Below are positions 10,775 through 22,435 of a stretch of DNA of 64,000 bases, in pieces. This stretch comes from Botryosphaeria dothidea (lineage: Eukaryota > Ascomycota > Dothideomycetes > Botryosphaeriales > Botryosphaeriaceae): positions 2,914,001 to 2,978,000 of the forward strand of contig WWBZ02000001.1 in the NCBI GenBank assembly GCA_011503125.2, read 5' to 3'. Position 1 is the stretch's first letter. Every line of letters begins with the position of its first letter. The position numbers were made by a program, and so were the translations under genes. The notes under the pieces are model-generated. The model saw nothing but the letters and a program-made list of their open reading frames with translations. It was not told where the DNA came from and searched no databases.

Positions 10775-11637
10775 TGATGTGTGTGTTCACCTGGGCATCT
10801 TTCTGCTGTGAGGGGTGCGTTGGTGGGGACCGATTGGGGATGGTGGTGTCGTGTCAGGGAATCTGGCAGCACGGAGGTGCCGGGGGCCTGTCGGTCTGTC
10901 GTCAGCCAGCGCCAGCCGCAGCGCGCCGCTTCTGGACGGCTGGGCGGCCTTCGACGGGCCCTCGGGGGATCGGCGTTAGGGCTGTCCCTTATTATTTCTA
11001 TATTCGGCTACCTCTTTTGTGCCCCGAATCCGGCCATCAGACGGGCACGTGTGTGCAGCTTGCAAAGTGCGTGAGCCGTGCCTGCGTCTGCCAGCTGATC
11101 GTCGGGCACAAAGCCGCGGCGTCGCTGTTGTTACGCAGAGCATGCAGCCAATCTGTGAAACTTTGGTTGCGCGCGCTGCAAACAGAGCTTGCAAGCGAGA
11201 GGCTCAACACTCGGCGCGCATGCCAGCCAGCCCCAAACGCGCGGATCCAAGGAGATGGCCACGTGCAGCCTAGCTGAATTCTTGGAGCTTCCATCAAGAC
11301 ATTTGTCCCTTTGAGGCATGCGATCGTCACTCTTCAATCCTAGACCAGGTTCGCAGGAAAAGGCTGCAGATCCACTATTGCCCAATTGCTCGGGGACAGC
11401 CTCCCTCGCATTCCGTGACGTATGCATGTATCCGCTTACATTTCCTTCCTTTCCTTTCCAAGGTATCCAGAAATCCAAAGATGCGCTGCTACCAAGAATG
11501 CACAAAACATTTCCTGCCAGTAGTCCTATGTACCGGCTGCCTTCCCACATTGACACCGAAAAAGAAAACGCCGGCCGAGACGGCGACCATTAAAACATTA
11601 GGAAATCCTCTTTCAGACAAATGAGATCTTTCGTTGG
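10775..11637. other. Promoter of the transporter / 3' flank of kelch 2
   Basis: 0.86 kb between two minus-strand genes. The left part is the transporter's 5' region. Nothing else is recognisable. Confidence 0.45.
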
Positions 11638-14103
11638 CTAGTCGTGACCCTCTTCCCGGAATTTTCCTCTTACCGGTTGCCTTGCGCCTCCTGATGACCC
11701 TGATCCTGATACCGAACCGATGCTTTCACTGATCCGCCCTACAAGCGGCGTGTCGCTTGTGTATGTGTTCTGTGTCACATTTCTACTCACCTGTAATGGC
11801 TGAGGGTAGAAGTGTGCTGGTGTGTTGGATGATGTTGTCGGATATGCTGAGTCTGGCTCCGAGTCTCGCGAGTAGTCGCTGGGTGTCGCTATCATGCCTG
11901 GATGGTGCCCTGATGGGACGGCAAGCCCTGACTGTCCTCCTTGTGGCGATGGTGGTGGTGGGAAATGCTCGCCGTGCAGAGCATGTTGTGATGGGTCGTA
12001 AGGTTGAGCGTTGGGCGGCAGGGGGAACATGTACTGCGGTAGCGTACCCGGAGGGCCTGCTGGATACATGTACTGCGGTGAACTTGGCGATACAGGTGGT
12101 TGCATGTATCCTCCGACCATTCCGGGTGGTCCCCCGGGGGCGTAAGGCGTTTGTGGTGACACTGCGAACCCCGACCCACCCAGTGATGGTGAGGCTGTAT
12201 TAGGAGTGTAAGCCGGCGAGAGATTCTGACCAGCCGAAGATCCAGCGCCCTTTCGGTACCTGTGGCTGTTCGTCGCTGAAAGCTCCGAGACCACTCCACC
12301 TTCAAGGTTCTCCGCAGGGAGTTCTGCCGGTTTCTGCTCCGGAGCCTTTTCCTTGACTGCATCCCTGCTCTTCTTTCGCCGTCTGAGACACCACCAGCCG
12401 ATGCCCAGTACCAGAAGTAGCCCACCCACGCCGCCAACAACACCCCCAACAATTGCGCCCGTGTTTGAACTGCCTGAACTCCCGCCACCAGATCCGCCTC
12501 CTGATGTGGACTCGCCGGTAGACACGTCTCTTGTCGCAGTGCGAGCAGCAAAAGTAGGAATCCTGGAGAAATAAACGGGAAGATCGCGATCATCCCAAGT
12601 AGAAGGTGCCTTGTTCGTCGCGGCTCCAGCCGAACTGATCAACGTCGTCAGTATCGAGTATTCTAGCTGAATTTGGTCACGTACTTTCCACCGATCTTCG
12701 CAACAATTTCCGGCGGTACGAAGTATTTGGTGATGTTTGGATAGAACAAATCCCACATCGCGTCCTGTGGACCGTCCTTTCCAAGATTCAAGTTGTGAGT
12801 GCCCCAAACATTAGGCGAGTCACAATCTTGATGCTGCGCGAACCATCCACCAATGATGAGCATTTGCGCATCGTCAATCACGTTGCACGACAAAATGCCA
12901 TGGGGGTTCCCCGGTCCAGCCTCGGTCGGGTACCACTTGATCCATTGGAAGGAAGGAAGCGTGAGAATGTAAACATCGTCATATCCAGTGGTATTTGTAA
13001 TTCCTTGGCCGCCGTAGATGTAACTAGTCTGGTCAGCAGTGGGTACGGCAATGATGGTGACGTGACTCACATGTTGTAAGACGATTTATCCTGCGCCCAG
13101 GTGACACCGCCACAAAACTTTCTCCTCATGTCCGGGATATCCCCGGTGGCGGTCTGCTTGTACCATTTAGTTGAAGCAATGTCATAAATGTAGATGTTCT
13201 GTTGATGCTGTTAGTTTTTCCCGTTTCAAAGGGACAAAGTCTATGCATTTCTTACACTCAAAGCATCCTATATCACGTTAGCGCGCTACCTTAATAGGAG
13301 GTTGTGGAATGCTTACACCCAACACGGTTCCGTTAGCGAAAGGGTCGATGACACCTCCGAAGTAGACAAGGAGACCTCTGTCAGAAGCCGGCAGGTAAAC
13401 CATGACGCCCTCTCCTCGTCCGGTGTTGTCGGGGCCGGTGTTGTTGGTCCAGGCATCGTTAACGAAGTCATAAACAATCAGATTGCTGGTGAGCATCGGA
13501 GCGCCTCCCCAACCCGGGACCGTCTGATTGTTGAGCCACCCGCCAAGATAATAACCCACGCCGGTCTCGTTCACGGTTACTCCCGCGCCATAGGATACGC
13601 GCTGAATTCCGCTTGCTGCACTCACATCGGTCCGGTTCCATTGATTGAGGAGGATGTCGTAAGCCCAGGGAGTGAAGGCCTCAGGGGTGGCGTCGGTGTA
13701 TTCACCACCGTAGAGATACAGAACCTTGTTCACTTCGTCGGTCCAGAGGACGCCGCCACTCAGGTCCGGGACTTCTCTAGATTTGTTAAGATCGGCATGG
13801 AGTTGCGGCATTCCAGAAGCCGAGTCATCGAGGTCGTTGTAGAGAAACCATGTATCTGCGGCGACGATGTCAGCTTCGAGCGGGCAGGCGGCGCGCAGGC
13901 AAGAGCATACTGGAGTAATTCAGAGGGTTCTGGGACATAGGGTTCCATGTGACTTGGCCGCCATCGATGTACAGGCGGCGGTCGACGACGGCGGTTTGGT
14001 GTCCCCAGCGGCGGCAGAAGTCCCGGACGGGGTCTTTGGCAGCATGGGCAAGCTGCAAGGCTGCAAGGGCAGCGGCGATCAGGTATCTCTGGAGCGGCGC
14101 CAT
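11638..14103 (-). CDS. Kelch-repeat membrane protein 2
   Basis: Six exons: 14103-13911, 13855-13317, 13267-13256, 13198-13071, 13023-12685 and 12634-11638, giving 735 residues. It begins with a signal peptide (LIAAALAALQLAHA). The ectodomain opens with a Cys-Arg-Arg-Trp-Gly-His stretch and has kelch blades with GG-Tyr/Trp pairs: YIDGG, LYLYGGEY, GYYLGGW, LLVYFGG, SYIYGGQG and MLIIGGW. A Gly/Ser hinge follows, then a single helix starting TGAIVGGVVGG at about residue 462 and ending in WWCL-RRRKK. The cytoplasmic tail of about 245 residues is rich in Pro, Tyr, Gln and Ser and includes PAELPAEN and SELSA, echoing the ELP units of kelch protein 1. Several introns have a clear branch point, for example ACTGAC before the acceptor of the last intron. 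Its inferred role is surface sensing or polarity, as for the other two kelch genes here. The 12-nt third exon is the least certain part. Confidence 0.85.
13256..13267 (-). other. Probable 12-nt microexon of kelch 2
   Basis: GATGCTTTGAGT on the minus strand is preceded by ATATAG and followed by GTAAGAAATG. Including it inserts Asp-Ala-Leu-Ser before IYIYD and splits a 118-bp gap into introns of 49 and 57 bp, the usual size here. Skipping it also keeps the frame, so both forms are possible. Confidence 0.6.
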
Positions 14104-17100
14104 GAGAGCAGTTCGCGCAGAATGCGCGCCGCCAACAGCATACAGGTCGAACCACGAAGCTTTCGGAGGAGGAGCAGAGGACTCGAAACAGCAAGAGGGG
14201 AGAAAAACAGCTGGCGAGCGTCTGCGGAGAAAAATGGGGAGTGCTCAACCAGAGCGGTGGAACAAGAGGGCCCAAGCTGAGAAATGTGGAAGCACAGGGC
14301 TGTCATCCAAGCGGAGATCGCTCGCGGACGCCAGGGCCACAGACGGAATCGGCGGAGGGAAGGGAAATCCTGCGATGCAGGACGGCGGGTTGAGGGCTGC
14401 TGATTCGCGTAATGAGCAGCGCTGTGGTACGACGGAACCAATGGCGGCAAGGAAGGGCGGCCAGCTGTGCAACGCGCAGCCAATGGCCGCGTGAAACCTG
14501 CCGGTACGCAGCGGTGTCGCTGTCTCCGCATCCCCAGCGCAACGGCAGGCCCTTGCACTTGACCGGCATGCCGCCAACAGAGTCGCGCAAAAGCGGGTGG
14601 CGCGTCTAGAACGGAACTGCTTCATCGTGCTGACGGGCGACCGCGCTCACGCTGCTCGCTGCTGCGCCCGCATGTCAGCCGGAGACCAAAGGCAGCCGGG
14701 GCAATATATCCATCCCGTGTCCGGCTGGGATCCTGCTCTGGAGTGCGGAGAAGTGCAGCGTACTGTCATTGTCCCACGCCCCATCTCTCTCGGGGAGCAC
14801 GAGCGTGGAGTGACCCGGCAGCTCACTTTGCGCTCGCCTCTGCCCGCGCTCGAACGAGACGAAGGTGACGAGAGCGTTTGACGCATTTGGCGCATGTAAG
14901 ACTTTGGTTCGCCGGTTCCCAGGCGCAGCGCCCCCGCTATCCCTGCCATGCTTACCTAACGGAGCAAAGCCTCACGTGTTGGCGTCGACCTCGTACTGCT
15001 GGCAGACTCGCACGCACGACTCTCCCGCCCAACATGCTCGAGAGCCCTCGCACTTTTGCTTTCCGCCAGACTCCTAATGCCATAAATACGACGTGATTGC
15101 CACCACAACCTCCTCGATCCCGCGGTTTCGGCTCGGGGTGGGAAGAAGCAGGGATGATCCGCCCATGCGCCTATCACGTACGGGGTCCTTCCATGGCGCT
15201 CAGCCTCCTTTTAGACCTACCGCGAGCTTCTTTTGGGCCGGGCTATGCTTGGCGCGGCCTTTACCGCTCCCCCCGCTGCCTTCCAAGCCACACCTGAGCG
15301 CCGCGTCGTTGGTCCCGTAGTTCGAACAAAGCAACCGCCGCCCTTAAATTCTGCGCCTTGTATGTTCGGGGCTGTAGCTGTGCAGCGCGTAGGCACCAGA
15401 TGGTAGACGTGCGTAAATTGCAGCTCAGCTTGGACTGTGGCTGCTCCTTGAGGGTGAGACCTATCGACTCGTGCTTTGATTCCACAAGCTCAGGCACCAA
15501 CGTGAGCGCCACTGCTAGCCTGGATTCCTGCGAGCTTCTGGTCCCGTGCCTGCATGGGTTTCACACGTCGAATGTTCTGAGAAATTGCAAGGAAAGAGAA
15601 TGCTGCAGTCAATAGCTCCGCTGCCGAGTCAGAGGTAATAGGCAGCAAGAACCCTTGGCGTGAACAGCTCTATACCTGCCAGGTGCCAGATTCGGTTGGA
15701 GCACGCATTCGCGACTGCTGCCTTGCACCTCACCTCCAGGTAAGCCGATAGGTAGCCTGAGTCCACCATCGCGCCAGTAAAGAGCTCGGCACGGCGGGCG
15801 ATCGCAGTATCTGACAGCCAGCTAGATAGTTTACCAACTGGCAAAGCTTGAACGATCGGCGGCGACCGGGTCTATGTCCGGTCATCTCAGACCCAGTCGC
15901 ATTATTGTGCGCAGAGCCGTGTAATTTGGAATAGTCTCGCCAATCGAATCTGGGAGCTCCGGATAACCTAGACTCTGGACAGGCGAGCGGCACCTCAAAA
16001 TGGATAATGGACAACAGGCGTTTGGTTGGCGCAATGCCTATACAGGTCCGGACAATGCAGCTGGTGCTTAGCCCGTCTCATACACCCGATTGGCTTGCGC
16101 ATTCCTTTTGGCGCCATGAGCGGGGAATTTGGGTGAAGCCACGCCGTTCATTGTCGAGCGTTAAATGAGCCTGAAATGGGAAGTCGTCTCTCCGCGCCGT
16201 TTGATGTTAAGCCTCAACTCTCTTGCCGAGTGGCACGCCTCTGGTCGAGCCTGCATCGCATGCCGCCTATAGGAAGATCAGCTGTCAATCCCGTCGCTTG
16301 CTGCGTGAAACTGCAAGGAATGCGCGTCGGTCCTGCGCATCTGGATGCTGATTCGAGTAATCCGGCCGAGGCAGATCCCGCCTGGGTGGCCTCACGTCGG
16401 GGAGAAAGCACGCTTTCTCCCGGCTGACGGTGCTCGGTTTCGCGTGGGCGCTGGCAAGCATATCGTTGTAGGGTGTGTATGGATCCAGGTGTTCGGGGTC
16501 GGTGTTCGGCCCCATCAACACGGTGAGTGGGGGAAAAGCAGGAAAAATGCTGGCACGTGTCATAGTCAAAGCGAAGGGATTCCCCGCGTCTACTTTTCTC
16601 CGGCCAAACTTCCCTTCGCCCCTTCGACTCTCATCAGTGATCTCATCCAATTCTTATCACAGGATTCCGACATATCAAATCTCACCAAGCGCTTACGTAG
16701 TCACGATGAGCAGCCGCTGGCCTTGCACTGCTTCGCCAGACGACTTGTGACGTAAGCGTCTAAGACATCCTGGAGAAAGAGCTACGTGTCGGTACGAACT
16801 CGGTTCCAATATATGCCAAGGGCGAAAGTATGAGGAGTTGAAGGATTCATCGGGATGCAGGTGTTTGGGAAGATTAATTACACTCATGTCCGGACGAATG
16901 CCCCAGCTTCCCAATTGTAAAGGCATGTCGCAATACTTTTGGAACTGACCTCGTACTTTCCAATGTATACGGAATAAAGTAGAACAGAGACTCTATCTGC
17001 CACTGCTTTGAATTAGGCAATTGAGGCTTAACAACCCTGTTCCAGTCCCCCTTGTCGCTTAGAAAGCTGACTTTCCGGCACGGGGCTAAAACCGCCCCTT

Positions 17101-17184
17101 CTCATATCCCGAAATGCCACGCTTGTTCTCCTCGGCCTAAGCGATTTTGTGTTTTGTTTGGAAGCCGCAAGAAGTGACCGGTAT
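14104..17184. other. 3 kb intergenic region with a repeat copy
   Basis: The left part is the promoter of kelch 2. The middle (about 14.2-16.6 kb) is GC-richer, with many overlapping short frames on both strands and no convincing gene. The right part carries repeat copy 2 (16840-16955). Confidence 0.45.
16840..16955 (+). repeat. Dispersed repeat copy 2
   Basis: Two modules are present. Module 1 (16840-16911) has the damaged hairpin arms GATTCATCGGGATG and GTCCGGACGAATGC. Module 2 (16921-16955) is GCATGTCGCAATACTTTTGG followed by AACTGACCTCGT. Module 2 is almost the same as the sequence at 40842-40880 and, inverted, at 29001-29040. The order module 1 then module 2 is kept in all three places. 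Confidence 0.7.
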
Positions 17185-18089
17185 TTAGTCGTCAAGTTCC
17201 ATTACGTCTCCATTGGTCACGGCGCCACGGCCTCCTGCAGCACCATCTTCACCCTGTCTTCCGCCGCTCTTTCTGTCTCCTCTAGCGTGGCCTTCGTACT
17301 CCAGACCGAAACCTCCATCTACTGTGGTGCATCTGTGGCAGAGATGGTGATCACAGTCCTCATTTGGACACTTCGGAGTCCTTCCGCCGAAGGTGACAAC
17401 GCGACTGCATCCACAACAATGCGCGCGGGTATCATAGATTCTCGGACGATAGTAGAAGCTTCTGCGGTAACTGTGGCCCCGGCCGGACCTTCGGACCCCA
17501 CCATAAGATGACCGAACCGTAGGTGAAAGTGCTTGTGCGTCGGTACCGCGGTGACGATCGGCGGACCTCGGAGTGCGTGGATCTTCCCTGCGGTTCGCTC
17601 GAGGTGTGTGGCTGGAAGACGAGGCCTCTCCGCGATCCCAAAAGATAGTCGGCGGACCCGAAGACCTGTCGAAGTGTCAGAAATGGTATGGAACACGCGG
17701 AGAATGACGTACCCATTTGCGGGTTGCTGAAGCTGCAGGATCGGAAAATGAGACGTTCCTGAGGAGTTCCGGCCGACAGCACTGGCAGAGTCGCGCTCCG
17801 GTGCCATCTGAGAAGCTGCGCTTGGAGAACATTAGTGCTAACCCTTTTGAGGCATGTTGCTGCGCGTTACTCACGTCGTCCGTGTTGTTAGTCTAGCAGG
17901 AATATCCAAAGCGGAGGGATGCCTGGATGGTAGTCAGTAAATACAGGTGTGACCAATGCAGTAGGAGGTCGCTGAACTTCAGTTTACGGTAATGTGTGTA
18001 CTCAAGCATTCAGGGACCGGAAGGTGAACTTACTCCGGGCTGCTTGGAATCCGCGGAGACGGACTTTTCTCCGATCCGGAAGACTCCAT
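17185..18089 (-). CDS. Cys-rich, probable zinc-binding protein (spliced)
   Basis: My model has four exons: 18089-18034, 17922-17875, 17820-17713 and 17665-17185, giving 230 residues. Introns of 111, 54 and 47 bp keep one frame; the first and third have CTGAC-type branch points. The protein is mostly disordered and rich in Arg, Ser and Pro. At residues of about 150-185 it has a compact cysteine cluster: AHCCGCSR, a Gly-Arg turn, then KCPNEDCDHHLCHRC (C-x4-C-x4-C-x2-C with two His). This pattern suggests one or two bound zinc ions. The tail is Gly-rich and ends MELDD. I do not recognise a named family. The last exon is the safest part; the acceptor AAG of intron 2 is unusual. The start could instead be the ATG at 17805, or the gene could extend upstream through an open frame ending PPPPPRTETVTPSS (see findings). 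Confidence 0.6.
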
Positions 18090-18901
18090 CTCTGATGACG
18101 ATAATCGAACTTGGGGTGACTGTCTCTGTCCTGGGTGGAGGCGGTGGATGCTCCTGGAGGAAGAAGTAGCGCAGATGGATTAGGTTTTTGTAGGTGTGTC
18201 CGAACTCATGGAAGAAGGTAAGTGATGCCCGTGCTGTCCGTTCAGCTAAATTGTTACAAGTGCACGTCACATTGTATGCGCGAAAGGAACAAATTTTACA
18301 TCTGTAAATGCGCACGAGGCCGAGATGTGCACGTTCGAGCACGTAAAGGAGACATAGCGGTGCAATGAGACTAGATCGTACCTGAACACCCGCAATCTGG
18401 CGCCGTGTCCATAAAGAAAAAAGGGAGGAATAAGAGGTATAACAGGGCGCCATACATACGTCATCAAGACCCAAAAGAGCCAGCAGCCATCGCATTTGAT
18501 CTTGAATCCTAGGCAGGGTACGAATCTCTATCAGCAACGGCCTCCAAGCATATTCCGGACGAACGAGCCCAAGCGGCGCGGAGCCACGGTCAGAATCGTA
18601 ATCAACTGCCGCTTCGCATGGATGCGATGATGGTTGGCATCGAACTTAAGTACTGTCGTACTCGGGTCTGGGGATCCTGGAGCACAAGATGTTTTTCTCT
18701 TCTCGATTCCTTTGCCGCGTTCCCAAAGCGGCTTAGTGGCTGGGTGGCAGCAGCTGTTCCAGGCAGGCACGTCCTGCACCTGCGCAAAATGCCGTAGATT
18801 TTATTCTTCTCCCGCATCACCTCATCACCCTCTCCATCACTCTCGATTCGCAGATCTTGTCGATCAACCTGCAGCGCGGCGCCGCTGCGTTGCTCGCCGT
18901 C
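18090..18901. other. Divergent region, with possible extra minus-strand exons
   Basis: This lies between the minus-strand Cys-rich gene and the plus-strand Asn/Gly-rich gene. A minus-strand open stretch (about 18475-18610) reads APLGLVRPEYAWRPLLIEIR and then continues to LLALLGLDD before a good GTATGT donor. It could be an unplaced exon. The right end is the promoter of the plus-strand gene. Confidence 0.4.
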
Positions 18902-20221
18902 ATGTCCAGCATTACTAACGGCAATGGACACCCCGCTCAGCCTGTCGACGAAGACCAAGCCGACGCGTTCAGGTATGAGCTGGGCACCTTCAACCGCGAA
19001 AACGTTCTCGCTTCTGGAGACCGCGGCGACGATTTCCTCCGCATGCGCTACCAACCCAGAGCCCTAAGCCAACCAATGCGACAGGCCGGTGGCCCAGAGA
19101 ACGCTCTACTGACTGGATGGAAGAGTGAGCTTGCTTCTACGTCTCGACTATATCCACTTCTTTCACTAATCACTGCTATGATAGATTTCCACATAACGAC
19201 TACTGACCGCGATCTTGATGCTGAGAAGCAGGACCACCTTCATGATGGCCAGTTGTTCCGCCTCAATCGCCAGGCACGTGGAGAAGTCATTCAGCCGCCT
19301 CGGCGCAATCATCGTGGCCCGAATGGAAACATGTTCGGTCCGCCCCCCGTTGGACGGAACCAGCCTGCCCTCCCCCAGATCCTTAACAATCCGGGACAGA
19401 ACGTCGACCCATTGGCCCTTGCTAAAGCCTTGAAATTCAAGGGTTCATATTCGGGCGGCAAGGGACGCGGCCAGGCATCTACCCAAAATGGTCAGCCTAA
19501 CAACTTCGCACCCTCTGGACCCGCGATTCGTGGAGGTTACGGTAGTTGTGGTCGCGGTGGTCACAGTCCTGGCGGAAAGAATAGCACTGGGCCCCTCGGA
19601 CGTCTCAATCCTCATGCCGACATCCATGCGGATCAAGTATTGCCCTCGCAGCGCGGTGTGAACCGGAATAAGCACTCCTCTACCATTCGTGGCAATCAAG
19701 TTGTTCAGCCAATGCACTGTCAACCCATGGCGATTATGAACAACCGTGGCCGTAACGGTGGCCCCTTGCAACAGCATATGGTCCAAAGGATGAATGGGGC
19801 CTCTTTCTCAAATGGTGCACCGATCGCCCCGGTAATGAACCGTACGAACAGCTCGATGTCAAACACCAGCAGAGCTAGCTCCGCCATGGCAAGCAATTCA
19901 TCCGGTGCCATCTTCTCCACGGGCCGCAGGCCTCCACCTCAAACAAAGGCCGGTAAACTCGCTACTCCAGACGAATTCATGGCGGCTGTGAGGGACGGTG
20001 GCCTCAGCGCTTCGAAGCATGCACCGAAGACTCGGGAGGAGCCGAAGGCAGAGAAGCTGCCAGAGTCAGGCGAGAAGCTGATGCAGGCAGAGGAGAATTT
20101 GTTGAAGGCGGAGGAGAGGCTGCTCAAGGCGGAAGAGAAGCAGTTGAAGGCGAAAGAAGCGCAGCGGATGACGAGGGCTCAAGCCAGGGCTGGGCTCATT
20201 GGCTCAAAGTATGCTGGCTGA
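18902..20221 (+). CDS. Asn/Gly/Arg-rich disordered protein
   Basis: Two exons (18902-19134, 19195-20221) around a 60-bp intron with GTGAGC donor, CACTAAT branch region and ATAG acceptor, giving 419 residues. The intron length is a multiple of three and has no stop, so an unspliced frame also exists; the splice signals argue for removal. The middle is rich in Gly, Asn, Arg, Pro and Gln (GGYGSCGRGGHSPGGKN, NNRGRNGGPLQQ), like RNA-associated low-complexity proteins. The C-terminus has a regular charged repeat of KAEE units (LLKAEERLLKAEEKQLKAKE) predicted to be a helix or coiled coil. No family is recognised. I start at the ATG before SSITNGNG; the frame upstream opens with a non-ATG codon. Confidence 0.65.
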   Translation: MSSITNGNGHPAQPVDEDQADAFRYELGTFNRENVLASGDRGDDFLRMRYQPRALSQPMRQAGGPENALLTGWKSELASTSRLYPLLSLITAMIDFHITTTDRDLDAEKQDHLHDGQLFRLNRQARGEVIQPPRRNHRGPNGNMFGPPPVGRNQPALPQILNNPGQNVDPLALAKALKFKGSYSGGKGRGQASTQNGQPNNFAPSGPAIRGGYGSCGRGGHSPGGKNSTGPLGRLNPHADIHADQVLPSQRGVNRNKHSSTIRGNQVVQPMHCQPMAIMNNRGRNGGPLQQHMVQRMNGASFSNGAPIAPVMNRTNSSMSNTSRASSAMASNSSGAIFSTGRRPPPQTKAGKLATPDEFMAAVRDGGLSASKHAPKTREEPKAEKLPESGEKLMQAEENLLKAEERLLKAEEKQLKAKEAQRMTRAQARAGLIGSKYAG

Positions 20222-20787
20222 GCTCTCAGCACAGTATTCCTGGGAGAGTGCAACGGCCACAGTCGAACAACGGACGTCTTTCTTTACCAAAGTAAGAACA
20301 GGTCTCAGTGTGCTGGTAGCAACTTCTGCTGTATTAGACGCGGTTCTAGTGCAGTCCGGATTTCAGGACATTTTGGTAAACCATGGGTGCAGCATGGCTT
20401 CGGACAAAAAGGGAAAAGAGAAAGAAAGAGAAAAACAAGCCGCTTTGTGGATTGGTGACGAGCTTGGGTTCAGGCCAAAAGGGAGGATTTTACTTCGAGT
20501 ATGCTGGATTCGGTGCTAGGTGGTCTCATAGCTTCCTGAGTAGCTCATATAGTCAGTCCGTTCACCGATAATCAATGCATTTCGATCATGTCGAAAGACG
20601 TACGCTAACAGTCCACGTTGGTGGTGAAGGAAAGCAACGTCGGGATAGCCTCGCGCGCCAAAACGCGGATCGCGCGGTGGCGCTCGCCTCGCTCCGCCAG
20701 GCGCGAAGAGAAACACGGCCGTCTCAACCGGGCCTGATACACAACAACAAAAACATCCCAACATCTCCCCGACAAAGGCGACTCTCA
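20222..20787. other. Intergenic: promoter of the Rtt106 gene
   Basis: 0.57 kb between two plus-strand genes. It has CT- and CA-rich leader sequence just before the next ATG. No gene is seen. Confidence 0.5.
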
Positions 20788-22435
20788 ATGTCGCAATTTA
20801 CTGCCATATCGTCGCGGCCGTCCGCCGCCGCCGCCGCCGCTGCACGCGCACCTTCCAAGGCTGCACCCAGCCCGGCAGCCACGCCAACGAGCGTGCCTGA
20901 GATCGAGCAAGCGTTCTCTGACCAGCCGGAGCTGAAGAAGAGGGTGTACAGCGCCATCGGTAAGCCATCTTTAATCATGGGTGGCTTTGTGCCTTTGCAA
21001 ATTCGGGGGGAAAGCTAAAGACCTGCAGGGGAATCGCCCCAGCACCAACCGCTATTCTCGTCCATATCGTCGTACATTCTTCAGCTGCGCCAAAGCCCTC
21101 CAGACACGAATGGCACCGCCGCCGACGAACCTGCCGCGAAGAAACGGAAACTAGACGGCCCCGACCCGCAGAAGGCTGCGGCGGGAACACCAGGCGCATG
21201 GGCAAACAGCTCGTCGGGCGCGGACTTCACGCTTCCCGACGTGAGCTTCTCGATTCCGCAGCGAAAGAAGCTGCATCTGCAGCTTGTCGGGGCGGCGAGT
21301 GCTGGCGATAGCTCCGGCGGCGGTATCCGCGGCTGTTCGGGCGGTGGAGCGAACGTCGAATTCGGCATTGGCTTTGGGGACATTGGTAAGGCTATCTGTC
21401 GATTGCCTTACATTTTGTGAGGCGGTTCACGTGGGATTGAAGCATGCTAACGGTACCCGCTACTTGCAGAGCAGGTTTTCTGTCTTCCGATCCCCGAGAA
21501 GGCGAAGCGTCAATGGAACTTCATCGTCATACCCAAGAACAACGATGGCGTGAACGCAGTTCCCGAAGGTACTGCCGTGCCGGAGCAGATTGTGTGGACC
21601 TTTCAGGAGCCGACGAACAAGGAGCTGGAGGCAGGTGCAGAGGCGGGCCCGGAAGCCATGGCGGAGCGACTGGGCAGATTCCTAGCACCATTCGGAAAGA
21701 AGGTCATCTTCCCCACTAAGGAAGAATTCCAGAGCGCCATACCTCAGAGCCATCGTAAAGGCGAGCCCGGATTCCATGTGAAAGCGTTCCGAGGTAGCAA
21801 AGAGGGTAAGTCGAGGTTTTACATAACGTTGTGTAATGTGCTATGTTAACACAGCGCTAGGCTTTCTTTTCCTCACCAGCGTCGGCATCATTTTTGGCTT
21901 CAAAAAACCGCTACTGTACTTCTCATTTGGCTCCGTCGAATCCATCTCGTATACGTCCGTCCTGCAACGCACTTTCAACCTCGATGTCACCACCAATGCC
22001 TCGGGCCCCGAACAGAAATCCCAAGAGATCGAGTTTTCAATGCTCGATCAAGCAGATTATACCGGCATTGATCAGTATATCAAGCACCACGGCTTGAATG
22101 ACGCCTCAATGGCAGCGCAGCGCAAGGCACAGATGTACAACGTCAATGGACCTACGGAAGGCGAGGAAGCAGTGGCAGCGGCAGAGGCTAATGGAGAAAC
22201 AGAGCTGGAGAAGGCTCAGAGGATGCTTGAAGATGAAGAAGACGAGGACGAGGAAGACTATGACCCCGGCTCAGATGGTGAGAGCGAGGGATCGGGCACG
22301 AGTAGCGGCGAAGACGATGACGATGAAGACGAGGAAGAGGAGGACGGGGACGAGGACGAGGACGGTGAAGGAGGAAACCTTGTACAGGATGAGCTAGGTA
22401 GTGAGGCCGAGGACGTCCAGCTCTCAGACGAGTAG
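20788..22435 (+). CDS. RTT106: Histone chaperone Rtt106
   Basis: Four exons: 20788-20959, 21029-21385, 21470-21805 and 21855-22435, giving 481 residues, close to other filamentous ascomycete Rtt106 proteins. Introns are 69, 84 and 49 bp. Recognisable segments are an N-terminal helix ([20 protein letters not shown]), the double PH-like domain with [20 protein letters not shown] and [20 protein letters not shown], and the signature [21 protein letters not shown] long Glu/Asp tail (about 90 residues) follows. Rtt106 binds H3-H4, preferring H3 acetylated at Lys56, and deposits it during replication-coupled nucleosome assembly; it also represses transcription, notably of histone genes in yeast. 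It acts in the nucleus. The N-terminus is alanine-rich, with a run of seven Ala encoded mainly by GCC. Confidence 0.93.

Noticed and set aside
10057..10790. Arg/Ala-rich frames on both strands
   Set aside because: Shadows of the disordered N-terminus of the amino-acid transporter.
18550..18575. CCGGACGAACGAGCCCAAG resembling a repeat arm
   Set aside because: Only about 10 bases match the arm closely; it lies in a possible coding stretch, so chance is likely.
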